Assembly: GCF_029689925.1 (NCBI RefSeq)
Contig: NZ_CP121445.1
Location: forward strand, 1,543,001-1,607,000
Length of the DNA stretch: 64,000 bases
Source: Anaerocolumna sp. AGMB13025
Lineage (GTDB): Bacteria; Bacillota; Clostridia; Lachnospirales; Lachnospiraceae
Reading direction: 5' to 3'
Position numbers and translations under genes: made by a program. Shown here piece by piece: positions 1-7,740 of this stretch; position 1 is the stretch's first letter; the number at the start of each line of letters is the position of its first letter. The notes beneath the pieces are model-generated. The model was not told where the DNA came from and did no database searches. It saw only the letters and a program-made list of their open reading frames with translations.

Positions 1-32
1 CAGATACAGCATTTTAAGAGGCAAACGTGTTA

Positions 33-302
33 TTAGTCATTGGTTTTCTTTACACGCGTCAGTTCCTCTAATTCCTCCAAATATTGATAAGCCTCTAACG
101 CGTTGTTTTTGCACATTTCTTTAGAAGGCTTTAAACTGCCGCATACAATAGGACGCTCCTTTGTTCCGAAAATTCTGCATTTATTATCCTTTGTAAGCTG
201 GATACACCTGACACCTGCCGGCTTTCCGTCAGGCATGCCAGGGATTAGGGATGAAATTGACGGTGCGATACAACAGGCAGCACACCCGGATCTGCATTCC
301 AT
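33..302 (-). CDS. YkgJ-like cysteine-cluster protein
   Basis: An 89-residue protein that opens with a cysteine cluster (MECRSGCAACC, then a later C in GVRC and C in NKCRIFG, and C in IVCGS). The arrangement, with the following PSISSLIPGMPDGKPAG segment, matches what I know of the YkgJ/UPF0153 family, thought to bind zinc or an iron-sulfur cluster. The start ATG at 302 follows an AGGAGG ribosome binding site (reverse strand, about 312-318). It lies 30 bases downstream of the AraC gene on the same strand, so the two may be co-transcribed. The biochemical role of the family is not established. Confidence 0.8.
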   Translation of the reverse strand: MECRSGCAACCIAPSISSLIPGMPDGKPAGVRCIQLTKDNKCRIFGTKERPIVCGSLKPSKEMCKNNALEAYQYLEELEELTRVKKTND

Positions 303-332
303 GATTTGTAGTCCTCCTGTTTGGTGTAAGGG

Positions 333-1148
333 TTATAGTTTTACAATATCGGTACTCTGCCGGTATTCACTGGGTGACATATGATAGACTTCACGAAAGG
401 CTCGATTAAAGGTCCTCTGGCTTTCAAAACCAGAATCAATGCCAATCTGGGTCATGGAGTAATCCGTAGACTGAATCAGGTTAACAGCATAATTTAACCG
501 GATATAATTTAAATAATTATTAAAACTGGTATTCAGTTTAGCGGAAAATACTCTGGATAGATGATATTTGCTGACATTCAGGTGTTCCGCCAGGTCAGAA
601 AGGGTTAAAGGCTCCTGAAAATTTTCCGAAACATAAGTCACAATCTTATGGGTAAGGTCATAACGTTCCAGATCTTTATTCTTTACCAGTTCAAGAATTG
701 GCAGGGTACGGGCTAATATAAGTTGTAACAGCGCAGCGCAGGCAGACAGGTTCTGTCCGCTGCGCCTTTCTGTTTCCAACTGCTGCATGGCATAAATTAC
801 ATTCTCATGGAGCTTAGCAGCTGGAATAAAAGGGTCGTCAGGATAATAACGGGTAACTTTCTTTAAATATTCACCCGTTAGGTTCAAGCCGCAGATAGCG
901 ATTAAAATAAGAGATGTGACAGAAGTATCCGTTCCAGGCTGTGAATCGTAACTGTGTATTACATTGGGAAAAATGATAGCAAAATCTCCTTCTTTTAATA
1001 GTTTTGTCTGAGATTGGATGGTAATAGAGATTGTTCCATTCATGACATACAAAAGCTCTAAATTACTGTGAAGGTGAGAAGGGAAAGTGATATCACTGGT
1101 ATAAAAGGTCCGTAATGCATTTTCTGAAGTCTCATAAAAAGGTATCAT
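333..1148 (-). CDS. AraC family transcriptional regulator
   Basis: About 271 residues: an N-terminal cupin-like sensing domain (HLHSNLELLYVMNG, typical HxHxxxEL pattern) and a C-terminal double helix-turn-helix (LSDLAEHLNVSKYHLSRVF, then IGIDSGFESQRTFNRAFR and the MSPSEYR signature). I place the start at the ATG at 1148, which has GAGGAT upstream, rather than at an in-frame TTG at 1163. It is divergent from the ThuA-like/oxidoreductase pair and is probably their activator: the intervening promoter has a TATAAT at 1224-1229 but no good -35 box, as expected for an activator-dependent promoter. The ligand is unknown, but is probably a sugar. Confidence 0.88.
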   Translation of the reverse strand: MIPFYETSENALRTFYTSDITFPSHLHSNLELLYVMNGTISITIQSQTKLLKEGDFAIIFPNVIHSYDSQPGTDTSVTSLILIAICGLNLTGEYLKKVTRYYPDDPFIPAAKLHENVIYAMQQLETERRSGQNLSACAALLQLILARTLPILELVKNKDLERYDLTHKIVTYVSENFQEPLTLSDLAEHLNVSKYHLSRVFSAKLNTSFNNYLNYIRLNYAVNLIQSTDYSMTQIGIDSGFESQRTFNRAFREVYHMSPSEYRQSTDIVKL

Positions 1149-1223
1149 GTATTTTATCCTCAAAGCCGCAATTTTTGTCTAATATAAGATATATTCTGTC
1201 CTACATCATACCATAATTCCTAG

Positions 1224-1229
1224 TATAAT
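1224..1229 (+). promoter_or_regulatory. -10 box of the thuA-like operon promoter
   Basis: A perfect TATAAT lies about 85 bases before the TTG start at 1313. No TTGACA-like hexamer sits 16-18 bases upstream, so the promoter probably needs an activator. The divergent AraC gene is the obvious candidate. Confidence 0.5.
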
Positions 1230-1312
1230 ACAATCAGATGCAGACAAAAGTTGATTTAATTTTGTTATGTATACCTTATCACTTATTTTTGTTCTTAAAG
1301 GAGGAGAAGATT

Positions 1313-2044
1313 TTGGCTACGGAGAAAAAAGTTTTAATTATACAAGGCGGCTGGGATGGACATGAGCCTGTGCTGACTTCGAAGCGATTTGCTGCATTAT
1401 TGGAAAAACACGGGTATCAGTGCAGCATTTCTGATACCCTTGAGGTTTTGGCAAATGTTGATTATTTAATGGGGTTGGATCTTGTAGTGGCATGCTGGAC
1501 TATGGGGCAGATAAAACATGAATATGTAGTAAATTTATCAAAGGCAGTGGGAAGCGGCGTAGGTCTGGCAGGCTGCCATGGCGGTATGTGTGATTCCTTT
1601 AGGGACAATACAGAATGGCAATTTATGACCGGAGGACAATGGGTTAGCCATCCAGGCGGTGACGGAATTGATTATATGGTGAATATTAATAAGGGTTCCA
1701 GCCCCCTTGTAGAAGGTCTGGAGGATTTTCCGGTATGCAGCGAACATTATTATCTGCACATTGACCCGGCAATTGAAGTGTTGGCTACCACCAGATTCCC
1801 GGTAGTAAATTATTATCATATATCGAATAAACCGGTGGATATGCCGGTTGCCTGGACAAAATTCTGGGGAAATGGAAGAGTATTCTATACTTCTCTTGGA
1901 CATCATGATGATGTTTTTGATAAGTCAAAATCAGCAGAAATCTTAATGGAGAGAGGACTTGTCTGGGCGGCAGAAGGCAAGGCCTATGCGGTGGACCACA
2001 AGTTATCGACAGAAAGATTTGAGAATAATGCTAAGATGTATTAA
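1313..2044 (+). CDS. ThuA-like domain protein
   Basis: About 243 residues with the glutamine-amidotransferase-like ThuA fold: KVLIIQGGWDGHEP at the N-terminus, VACWTMGQIKH, GLAGCHGGMCDSF, and GRVFYTSLGHHDDVF near the end, all hallmarks of ThuA-like proteins. The start is taken as the TTG at 1313, preceded at ideal spacing by AAAGGAGGAG. Starting further upstream at the ATG at 1238 would add 25 hydrophobic residues without a ribosome binding site. It is followed after 24 bases by a Gfo/Idh/MocA oxidoreductase, the same pairing as rhizobial thuAB, in which 3-keto derivatives of disaccharides are formed and processed. The actual substrate here cannot be read from sequence. Confidence 0.85.
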   Translation: MATEKKVLIIQGGWDGHEPVLTSKRFAALLEKHGYQCSISDTLEVLANVDYLMGLDLVVACWTMGQIKHEYVVNLSKAVGSGVGLAGCHGGMCDSFRDNTEWQFMTGGQWVSHPGGDGIDYMVNINKGSSPLVEGLEDFPVCSEHYYLHIDPAIEVLATTRFPVVNYYHISNKPVDMPVAWTKFWGNGRVFYTSLGHHDDVFDKSKSAEILMERGLVWAAEGKAYAVDHKLSTERFENNAKMY

Positions 2045-2068
2045 TTAATTTATTACAGGAGGGTTACT

Positions 2069-3175
2069 ATGAGTACGGTAAAAGTTGCGATGATTGGTGT
2101 AGGTGCCATCAGCGGCATATATCTTGAGAATATTACTAATGTATTTAAAGAAATTGAGATAATCGGGGTCTGTGACCTTATCAGGGAACGGGCAGAAAGT
2201 GCTAAGGAAAAGTATGAAATAAAGAAAATCTATGATACCATGGAAGATGCTTTTGCTGATCCAGAAGTAGATATTGTACTAAATCTTACCAGACCTTACG
2301 AACACTTTGAGGTTACAAAAGGTGCCTTACTTGCAGGCAAGCATGTGTACAGCGAAAAACCTCTTGGAGCAACTTATTCAGAGGGCAAGCTATTAGCGGA
2401 ACTTGCCGAAGAAAAGAACCTGATGTTAGGCGGCGCACCGGATACCTTTCTTGGTTCCGGAATACAGACCTGCCGTAAATTAATTGATGACGGCTATATC
2501 GGACAGCCCATTGGAGCAGCCGCCTTTATGATCTGCCGCGGCCACGAAACCTGGCATCCGGACCCGGAATTCTATTACAAATTCGGCGGCGGACCAATGC
2601 TTGATATGGGTCCATATTATGTTACCGCACTGGTGAATTTATTAGGCGGAGTATCCGGAGTTACCGGTGTTACGAAAACAAGTTTTCCAAAGAGAACCAT
2701 TACCAGTACACCAAAATCCGGTACCATTATAGACGTAGATGTTCCAACTTACATAACCGGAATTTTAAATTTTGACTGTGGTGCAGTTGCTACTATCTTC
2801 ACTACCTTTGACGTTTATTACAAGGAATCTGCAAGACTGGAAATCTACGGTTCCAAGGGAACCCTGATTGTACCGGATCCCAATACCTTTGGAGGACCTG
2901 TTAAGCTTTTACGACCGGAAGACGGCGAGTTCAAGGAAATGCCTCTTTTATTTGATTACGCAGAGAATTCCAGAGGTCTTGGTGTTGCCGATATGGCAAA
3001 GGCTATTACAAGCGGCAGGGATTTCCGTGCCAGCCACTTACAGACCCGTCATGTTCTTGAGATATTAACCAGTTTTGAAAAGAGCAGCCAGGAAGGAAAA
3101 TTCGTTAAGCTTGAAACTTCCTATGAACGTGAAATGCCTATGGTTAATAATCCACTGCATGGGGTACTGGATTGA
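2069..3175 (+). CDS. Gfo/Idh/MocA family oxidoreductase
   Basis: 368 residues. The N-terminal Rossmann fold begins VKVAMIGVGAISG (GxGxxS nucleotide-binding loop), and the family motif EKPLG (SEKPLGATYSEGK, about residues 95-107) contains the usual catalytic-site lysine. The C-terminal alpha/beta domain includes GGGPMLDMGPYYV. A strong AGGAGG precedes the ATG. It forms an operon with the ThuA-like gene, so it probably oxidises or reduces a sugar or sugar derivative using NAD(P). The gene is followed directly by the giant hairpin region. Confidence 0.9.
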   Translation: MSTVKVAMIGVGAISGIYLENITNVFKEIEIIGVCDLIRERAESAKEKYEIKKIYDTMEDAFADPEVDIVLNLTRPYEHFEVTKGALLAGKHVYSEKPLGATYSEGKLLAELAEEKNLMLGGAPDTFLGSGIQTCRKLIDDGYIGQPIGAAAFMICRGHETWHPDPEFYYKFGGGPMLDMGPYYVTALVNLLGGVSGVTGVTKTSFPKRTITSTPKSGTIIDVDVPTYITGILNFDCGAVATIFTTFDVYYKESARLEIYGSKGTLIVPDPNTFGGPVKLLRPEDGEFKEMPLLFDYAENSRGLGVADMAKAITSGRDFRASHLQTRHVLEILTSFEKSSQEGKFVKLETSYEREMPMVNNPLHGVLD

Positions 3176-3233
3176 AGTTTTGGTAATTGTAGGGGAACTT
3201 CTTGGGGGACCTAGGGGGGCCTGGGGGTGTCCA

Positions 3234-3444
3234 GGCAGCGTCCGGATAGAGGGGGACTTTTTTTGCAGAGAAAGAACCCTATAGACACTTAGAAACTCCA
3301 GGTATTGCTTAGACCGGAATGAAAAACGGAAAACTCGCTTCGCTCAGACAGTTCCGTTTTTCATTCCTGGCGCAATACCTGGAGTTTTAGTGTCTATGGG
3401 TTCTTTCTGATGCAAAAAAAGTCCCCCTCTATCCGGACGCTGCC
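3234..3444. repeat. giant hairpin element 1 (about 211 bp)
   Basis: Near-perfect inverted repeat with arms of roughly 95 bases. It opens with GGCAGCGTCCGGATAGAGGG and closes with CCCTCTATCCGGACGCTGCC. The centre carries AACGGAA/TTCCGTT around ACTCGCTTCGCTCAGACAG. Arm mismatches are small bulges. The two 60-74 residue open frames across this area are by-products of the palindrome. It resembles a MITE-like or structured-RNA element and could also act as a bidirectional terminator for the oxidoreductase operon. Confidence 0.85.
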
Positions 3445-3498
3445 TTGCTTTTTTGGCAGGGGCTCTTTTGGGTCTCTATAGGTTTCCCCAAAGACTAA

Positions 3499-3708
3499 GG
3501 CAGTATTCTGGTATGCTTGTAATTTTTTTGTATTGGGAAGGTTCCTCCTGGCACTTAGACTTGATGAATTGCGCCAAGGAGGAAAAGAGCAACTGTCTGA
3601 ACGAAGTGAGTTTTGCTCTTTTCCTCCTGTTTTAAGCAGTTCATCAAGTCTTAGTGCCAGGAGGGTTCTTTCCCTACAAAAAAATTACAAGCATACCAGA
3701 ATACTGCC
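3499..3708. repeat. giant hairpin element 2 (about 210 bp)
   Basis: A second palindrome, 54 bases after the first and practically the same length, opening with GGCAGTATTCTGGTATGCTT and closing with AAGCATACCAGAATACTGCC. The centre, AAAAGAGCAA/TTGCTCTTTT, encloses CTGTCTGAACGAAGTGAGT. The reverse complement of that core nearly equals the core of element 1. The right arms also share TTAGTG, GGTTCTTTC and CAAAAAAA at matching places, although most paired bases differ. This points to related elements that kept their fold while the arms diverged. Confidence 0.85.
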
Positions 3709-3749
3709 GCCCCTTTGAGTACCCCCATTCATGAAAAATAGAAAAAAAC

Positions 3750-3778
3750 TTGACGGATTATGTGTTTTCGCTTATCAT
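3750..3778 (+). promoter_or_regulatory. sigma-A promoter of the ABC-F gene
   Basis: TTGACG at 3750-3755, a 17-base spacer and TATCAT at 3773-3778. Transcription from here would give a leader of about 330 bases before the ABC-F start codon, with a small open frame and a terminator inside it. Confidence 0.6.
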
Positions 3779-3823
3779 GAAGGGGTATATAGTATTTTAA
3801 AACTAGGAAAGGTAATAACAAAT

Positions 3824-3955
3824 ATGAACTCGATACTTAAATGGGTAAAATTGGAATCTATTATGATCGCAATATTTCAAGTTAAGGCTAGAAGTGCGTC
3901 CAAATTTAATAGATTCAAAGTTAACCATATAAGGATTTTGGAGTGTTCGGATTAA
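3824..3955 (+). CDS. putative regulatory leader peptide (43 aa)
   Basis: A short frame starting ATGAACTCGATACTTAAATG, with AGGAAAGG about 11 bases upstream, encodes 43 residues (MNSILKWVKLESIMIAIFQV...). It ends 34 bases before paired hairpins and a terminator in the leader of the ABC-F gene. Antibiotic-resistance ABC-F genes are often controlled by ribosome stalling on such peptides. Translation and stalling here are inferred, not seen. Confidence 0.4.
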   Translation: MNSILKWVKLESIMIAIFQVKARSASKFNRFKVNHIRILECSD

Positions 3956-3988
3956 TAACATTTGTTATTACGGTGATAATGTAGAGTG

Positions 3989-4068
3989 ACGGCTTTTTTG
4001 CTGGGTAAACAGCAAAAAGAGTGTGCCGTATCGTGTGAACCCAAAGCTTATTGGCTTTGGGTTTTTTT
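3989..4068 (+). terminator. leader attenuator: hairpin plus intrinsic terminator
   Basis: The first hairpin is ACGGC(3989-3993)/GCCGT(4025-4029) with an inner CTTTTTTGCTG/CAGCAAAAAG stem. The second is AACCCAAAGC(4038-4047)/GCTTTGGGTT(4054-4063) followed by a T run, a classic rho-independent terminator. It lies between the promoter at 3750 and the ABC-F gene, so read-through is needed for expression. This is the arrangement of transcription attenuation. Confidence 0.75.
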
Positions 4069-4115
4069 GCGCTTATTTTTAAGAAAAAGCGGATTAGAGA
4101 AAGGTTAGGTAGAAC

Positions 4116-6284
4116 ATGATTGAATTAAGTATTAATAATTTAACAAAATTTTATGGAGCAAATAAGATATTTGAAACGATATCCTTTGAGGTAAAAACCG
4201 GGGAGAGGATTGGGTTAATTGGCAGGAATGGATGTGGGAAGACTTCCATTATGAAAATTATTATGGGCAGATTTAAGGAAAGCAACTTGTATTTACAAGG
4301 GCGGCTTGAGGATACCGGACAGGCGCGGGATGGGGAAGTTATGTATGGGGAGGAGGTTACTGAGGATTATCAGGCAGGAGAGGTTAATCTCAGAAAAGGG
4401 ATTAAGGTAGGGTATTTAAATCAGATACCTGTTTATCGTGAAGATACCTCAGCGATTGATGTGATCCGTATGGCTTTCCAAAAAGTTTTTGATTTGAAGA
4501 GGCGGTTATCAGAGCTTGAAGGGGTGTTTCAGACTTCTTCCGGTGAGGAGCTTGAGAAAGCACTGTTAAGTTATGGACGGCTTACGCAAGAGTATGAGAT
4601 AGCTGGGGGCTATGAACTTGAGACGAAGATTAACAAGATTACAGAGGGACTTAAAATTAATGATACCTTAAAGCAGCTGCCGTTTCAGAGTTTAAGCGGG
4701 GGAGAGAAAACCAGGGTGATTTTAGCCAAGATACTTCTTGAAGAACCGGATATTCTGCTTCTTGACGAACCCACCAACCATCTGGATTTAGAAACCACGG
4801 AATGGCTGGAGGGCTTTTTAAAGGATTATAAAGGTTCTGTCCTGATTATATCCCATGACAGGTATTTTCTGGATCATGTTGTTATGAAAATCGTGGAATT
4901 AGAGTTTAACAGGGCTAATATATATTTGGGGAATTACAGTTATTATGTATTGGAAAAGGAGAGAAGGTTCTTAATAGATTATAGGGAATATGTCAACCAG
5001 CAGAAAAAAATTGAAAAAATGGAAAAACAGATTGAACGGTACCGCATCTGGGGTAATATGAGGGACAGTGAAACGATGTTTAGACGGGCTAAGGAATTGG
5101 AAAAACGTCTGGAAAAGATTGAAGTACTGGATAAACCGGTTCTGGAAAGCAGGAAGGTGCGTCTTAATCAGGATAGCGCAAACCGTTCCGGAAAAATGGT
5201 ATTAGAAGCTGAACACATAAGTAAAAGTTTTGGGGATAAGGCTTTGCTAAACGATATTGGTATGAAGTTATACTATCAGGATAGTGCCTGCATTATCGGG
5301 AAAAACGGCTGCGGCAAATCAACCCTGCTTAAGTTGATACTGGGGGAACTAAAACCGGATTACGGTACGGTAAGAATCGGTGCGCAGGTTAAAATCGGTT
5401 ATCTGCCCCAGCAGGTTGTTTTTGAAGATGAAGACCAGACGATACTGGAGTACTTTTCCGGCTTTCACAGGATTACTTATGAAGCAGCCAGGAACCAGTT
5501 AGCCAGAGTATTATTCTTTAAGGAGGATGTTCACAAAAAGATAAGATTCTTATCCGGTGGGGAGAAAAGCCGGTTAAGGTTATGCTCCTTAACCTTTGAA
5601 AAGGTGAATTTTATGATTCTGGATGAGCCTACCAATCACTTGGATATCGATTCCAGGGAAGTATTGGAAGATATGTTGTCCGCATTTGAAGGAACCCTGC
5701 TGTTTGTATCCCATGACAGGTATTTTATTAATAAGGTTGCAGGGAAAATCATGACCATTGATAATAACTGCCTAATTACTTACCCGGGAGATTATACGTA
5801 TTATCAGGAAGAATTACAAAAAGCGGGAAAATATGAGGAACAGTCAAATGATAAGCTTAAGGAGAAGCAGATTAAGGAGCAGCAGCTTAAGGAGAAGCAG
5901 ATTAAAGAAAAGCAGTTTAAGGAGCAGCTAATTAAGGAAAAAGATCAGCTCAGGGAAAAGGAAGGTTATAAAAATCTGTTAGAAGAGAAGGACTTTAAGT
6001 ATGATCTGGTTAAAATGCAGAATAAAGGAAAAAGCCAGCAAGAGGATAAAGTGTCTAAAGACCAAAACAGCAGAACGGGAAACAATTCTGGAAAAATAAA
6101 TACACAAAAGCTGGAAATTCTGGAGAAAGAGATTGAAACCATAGAAACTGCATTAAAAGCACTGGAACAAGAAATAAACAACAATAATTCCGATTCCGCC
6201 TATTTACAAAAACTTTATTTAGAAAAAGAAACTATGGAAAAAGACCTGGATTTCGCTTATGATAAATGGGAGAAGCTAGTGTGA
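4116..6284 (+). CDS. ABC-F family ATPase (possible ribosome protection protein)
   Basis: 722 residues with two ABC domains and no membrane segment: Walker A GRNGCGKTS (about 36-44) and GKNGCGKST (395-403), signatures LSGGEKTR (193-200) and LSGGEKSR (479-486), and Walker B with LLLDEPTNHLD (214-224) and MILDEPTNHLD (500-510). The charged interdomain linker (about 270-360) is the P-site tRNA interaction domain of ABC-F proteins, which act on ribosomes. The C-terminal extension (about 575-720) is a coiled coil, with a Lys/Glu/Gln-rich stretch built from 15-base repeats at 5851-5945. The leader carries an attenuator and a possible leader peptide, as in antibiotic-induced ABC-F genes, so resistance to lincosamide, pleuromutilin or streptogramin drugs is plausible. 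A housekeeping translation factor role remains possible. Confidence 0.88.
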   Translation: MIELSINNLTKFYGANKIFETISFEVKTGERIGLIGRNGCGKTSIMKIIMGRFKESNLYLQGRLEDTGQARDGEVMYGEEVTEDYQAGEVNLRKGIKVGYLNQIPVYREDTSAIDVIRMAFQKVFDLKRRLSELEGVFQTSSGEELEKALLSYGRLTQEYEIAGGYELETKINKITEGLKINDTLKQLPFQSLSGGEKTRVILAKILLEEPDILLLDEPTNHLDLETTEWLEGFLKDYKGSVLIISHDRYFLDHVVMKIVELEFNRANIYLGNYSYYVLEKERRFLIDYREYVNQQKKIEKMEKQIERYRIWGNMRDSETMFRRAKELEKRLEKIEVLDKPVLESRKVRLNQDSANRSGKMVLEAEHISKSFGDKALLNDIGMKLYYQDSACIIGKNGCGKSTLLKLILGELKPDYGTVRIGAQVKIGYLPQQVVFEDEDQTILEYFSGFHRITYEAARNQLARVLFFKEDVHKKIRFLSGGEKSRLRLCSLTFEKVNFMILDEPTNHLDIDSREVLEDMLSAFEGTLLFVSHDRYFINKVAGKIMTIDNNCLITYPGDYTYYQEELQKAGKYEEQSNDKLKEKQIKEQQLKEKQIKEKQFKEQLIKEKDQLREKEGYKNLLEEKDFKYDLVKMQNKGKSQQEDKVSKDQNSRTGNNSGKINTQKLEILEKEIETIETALKALEQEINNNNSDSAYLQKLYLEKETMEKDLDFAYDKWEKLV
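5851..5945 (+). repeat. 15-base in-frame tandem repeat inside the ABC-F gene
   Basis: Units of the form CTTAAGGAGAAGCAG / ATTAAGGAGCAGCAG repeat about six times and encode the pentapeptides LKEKQ, IKEQQ, LKEKQ, IKEKQ, FKEQL, IKEKD. The unit is a multiple of three, so copy number can change without breaking the frame. Confidence 0.8.
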
Positions 6285-6294
6285 ATTAAAACAT

Positions 6295-6358
6295 TTCACA
6301 CTTCTTATTTGGGCAGTATCGCAAGCCAGCTTGCGATATGCATGGGTGTAAGTGTGAA
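6295..6358 (+). promoter_or_regulatory. two-hairpin leader element, copy 1
   Basis: First hairpin: AGTGTGAA/TTTCACACT just after the ABC-F stop codon. Second hairpin: GGCAG followed by TATCGCAAG(6317-6325)/CTTGCGATA(6330-6338), then TGCATGGGTGTAAGTGTGAA. The same architecture recurs at 14901-15058, 25679-25765 and 43646-43740. Here a degenerate second unit (AGAATAGC/GGCTATTCT, then ATGCC/GGCAT and GGGCGTTAGTGTGAA) fills the space up to the WYL gene at 6467. Function unknown; it may be a cis-acting RNA or a dispersed repeat. Confidence 0.7.
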
Positions 6359-6466
6359 TTGCCTTGAGAAATGCATGCGAGTCATTAGAAGAATAGCAAG
6401 AGAGGCTATTCTTCACGGTTTATGCCCAGAAGGCATGGGCGTTAGTGTGAAGGGAGCAGAGGGTTT

Positions 6467-7375
6467 ATGAAAATTGACCGTCATCTGGGGATTATTATGA
6501 TTTTATTACGGCAGGATAAGGTAACTGCACCTTATCTTGCGGGGAAGTTCGAAGTATCTAGAAGAACCATTAACCGGGATATTGAAGATATCTGTAAGGC
6601 CGGAATTCCTATTGTTACGACCCAGGGACTTCATGGTGGTATATCTGTGGCGGAGGGCTTTAAGATTGATAAAAACCTATTAAAGACAGAAGAACTGGAA
6701 TCCATACTAATCGGACTAAAAAGTCTTGCCAGTGTAACTGGCGAGGGAACAATGGAGCAGCTTTTAGATAAGCTGTCGGTTAATAGGGACAAAGTGGTTT
6801 CGCAAGGGGATAATATTGTAATAGACCTTGCCTCCCATTATAAAAGCAGTCTGTCAGAAAAGATTGAACTGTTAAAAAAAGCAATCCAGGACAAAAGGCT
6901 GGTTACCTTTTTATATTTTAACAGTGGAGGAGAAAGAACCAGGGTGATAGAACCTTATTATATAACCTTTCAATGGTGTTCCTGGTATGTATTCGGTTAT
7001 TGCAGGGACAGAGAAGATTTTAGACTATTTAAGTTAAACCGGTTGGCCAAATTAAGCCTTCATAACGAAGGTTTTTTCCCAAGGGAACTGCCGGCTGAGA
7101 GAAACGATTTAAATCATTATTTTCAGGATAATTATCCGGTTAAAGTGATTTTTGATTCTTGTGTAAAATACCGCCTAGTTGATGAGTACGGGCTGGAATC
7201 ATTTAAAACTTTGGAAGACGGACGTTTGCTATTTGATAATTCTTTTACGGATAAAGAATATATGATAGGCTGGCTGTTTAGTTTTACAGATAAAGCAGAA
7301 ATTATAGAGCCAGCCTGGTTAAAGGATGAAATAGTGGCTTATGCTGAAAATATGATAAACAAATATAAAACATGA
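6467..7375 (+). CDS. YafY/DeoR-type transcriptional regulator with WYL domain
   Basis: 302 residues: an N-terminal winged HTH (YLAGKFEVSRRTINRDIEDICKAGIPIVTTQGLHGGISVAEG), a middle WYL domain (about 140-220, including YYITFQWCSWYVFGYCRDREDFRLFKLNRLAKL, where the usual W-Y-L triad reads W-Y-V), and a C-terminal WCX-like extension. Proteins of this type sense ligands, often nucleic-acid-like, and control stress or defence genes. The target here is unknown. AGAGGG precedes the ATG, and a duplicated hairpin leader occupies the upstream 170 bases. The final codons (MINKYKT) are the first unit of a tandem repeat that runs past the stop. Confidence 0.88.
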   Translation: MKIDRHLGIIMILLRQDKVTAPYLAGKFEVSRRTINRDIEDICKAGIPIVTTQGLHGGISVAEGFKIDKNLLKTEELESILIGLKSLASVTGEGTMEQLLDKLSVNRDKVVSQGDNIVIDLASHYKSSLSEKIELLKKAIQDKRLVTFLYFNSGGERTRVIEPYYITFQWCSWYVFGYCRDREDFRLFKLNRLAKLSLHNEGFFPRELPAERNDLNHYFQDNYPVKVIFDSCVKYRLVDEYGLESFKTLEDGRLLFDNSFTDKEYMIGWLFSFTDKAEIIEPAWLKDEIVAYAENMINKYKT

Positions 7376-7427
7376 TAAACAAATATAAAACATGATAAAC
7401 AAATAAGCATGATAAACAAATATAAAA
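7351..7427 (+). repeat. 20-bp tandem repeat crossing the end of the WYL gene
   Basis: Four units of CATGATAAACAAATATAAAA (the third shortened to CATGATAAACAAATAAG). The first unit is coding (end of the WYL gene, stop at 7373-7375) and the rest are intergenic. Confidence 0.85.
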
Positions 7428-7454
7428 CATGACACATAGCTGTCGTGTTTTTTA
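7426..7454 (+). terminator. intrinsic terminator after the WYL gene
   Basis: AACATGACA(7426-7434)/TGTCGTGTT(7441-7449) with a six-base loop and a run of six T. The left arm is formed from the last tandem repeat unit. Confidence 0.75.
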
Positions 7455-7556
7455 TTATAAAATAAACATAAGCAAATCAGAACAGAAAATTAATATTTAA
7501 TTCTGTATTATTGAAAGCAATCCGGAAGTTAACAATGATAATTGCTGTGAATTATA

Positions 7557-7702
7557 AGTAAGAGCTAAGTAATCAGTAAGAGCTAAGTAATCAGTAAGAG
7601 CTAAGTAATCAGTAAGAGCTAAGTAATCAGTAAGAGCTAAGTAATCAGTAAGAGGTAAGTAATCAATAAGAGGTAAGTAATCAGTAAGAGGTAAGTAATC
7701 AG
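7557..7702 (+). repeat. 18-bp tandem array, about 8 units
   Basis: Units of AGAGCTAAGTAATCAGTA (later AGAGGTAAGTAATCAGTA) repeat head to tail without spacers, so this is not a CRISPR. The array fills much of the 365-base gap between the WYL gene and the gene at 7741. Otherwise the gap holds only the terminator at 7426-7454. Confidence 0.9.
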
Positions 7703-7740
7703 ATGTACTAAAAAAATCGTTAACTAAAAGGAGTACTATT

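Noticed and set aside
1238..1312. N-terminal extension of the ThuA-like protein
   Set aside because: It has no ribosome binding site, is hydrophobic and unlike the family, whereas the TTG at 1313 has a perfect AAAGGAGGAG.
3453..3718. Two 60-residue open frames in the giant hairpin region
   Set aside because: They lie inside a palindrome and have no start signals; the open frames follow from the repeat structure.
7557..7702. Regular repeats as a CRISPR array
   Set aside because: Units are 18 bases, head to tail, without unique spacers, and no cas gene is present.
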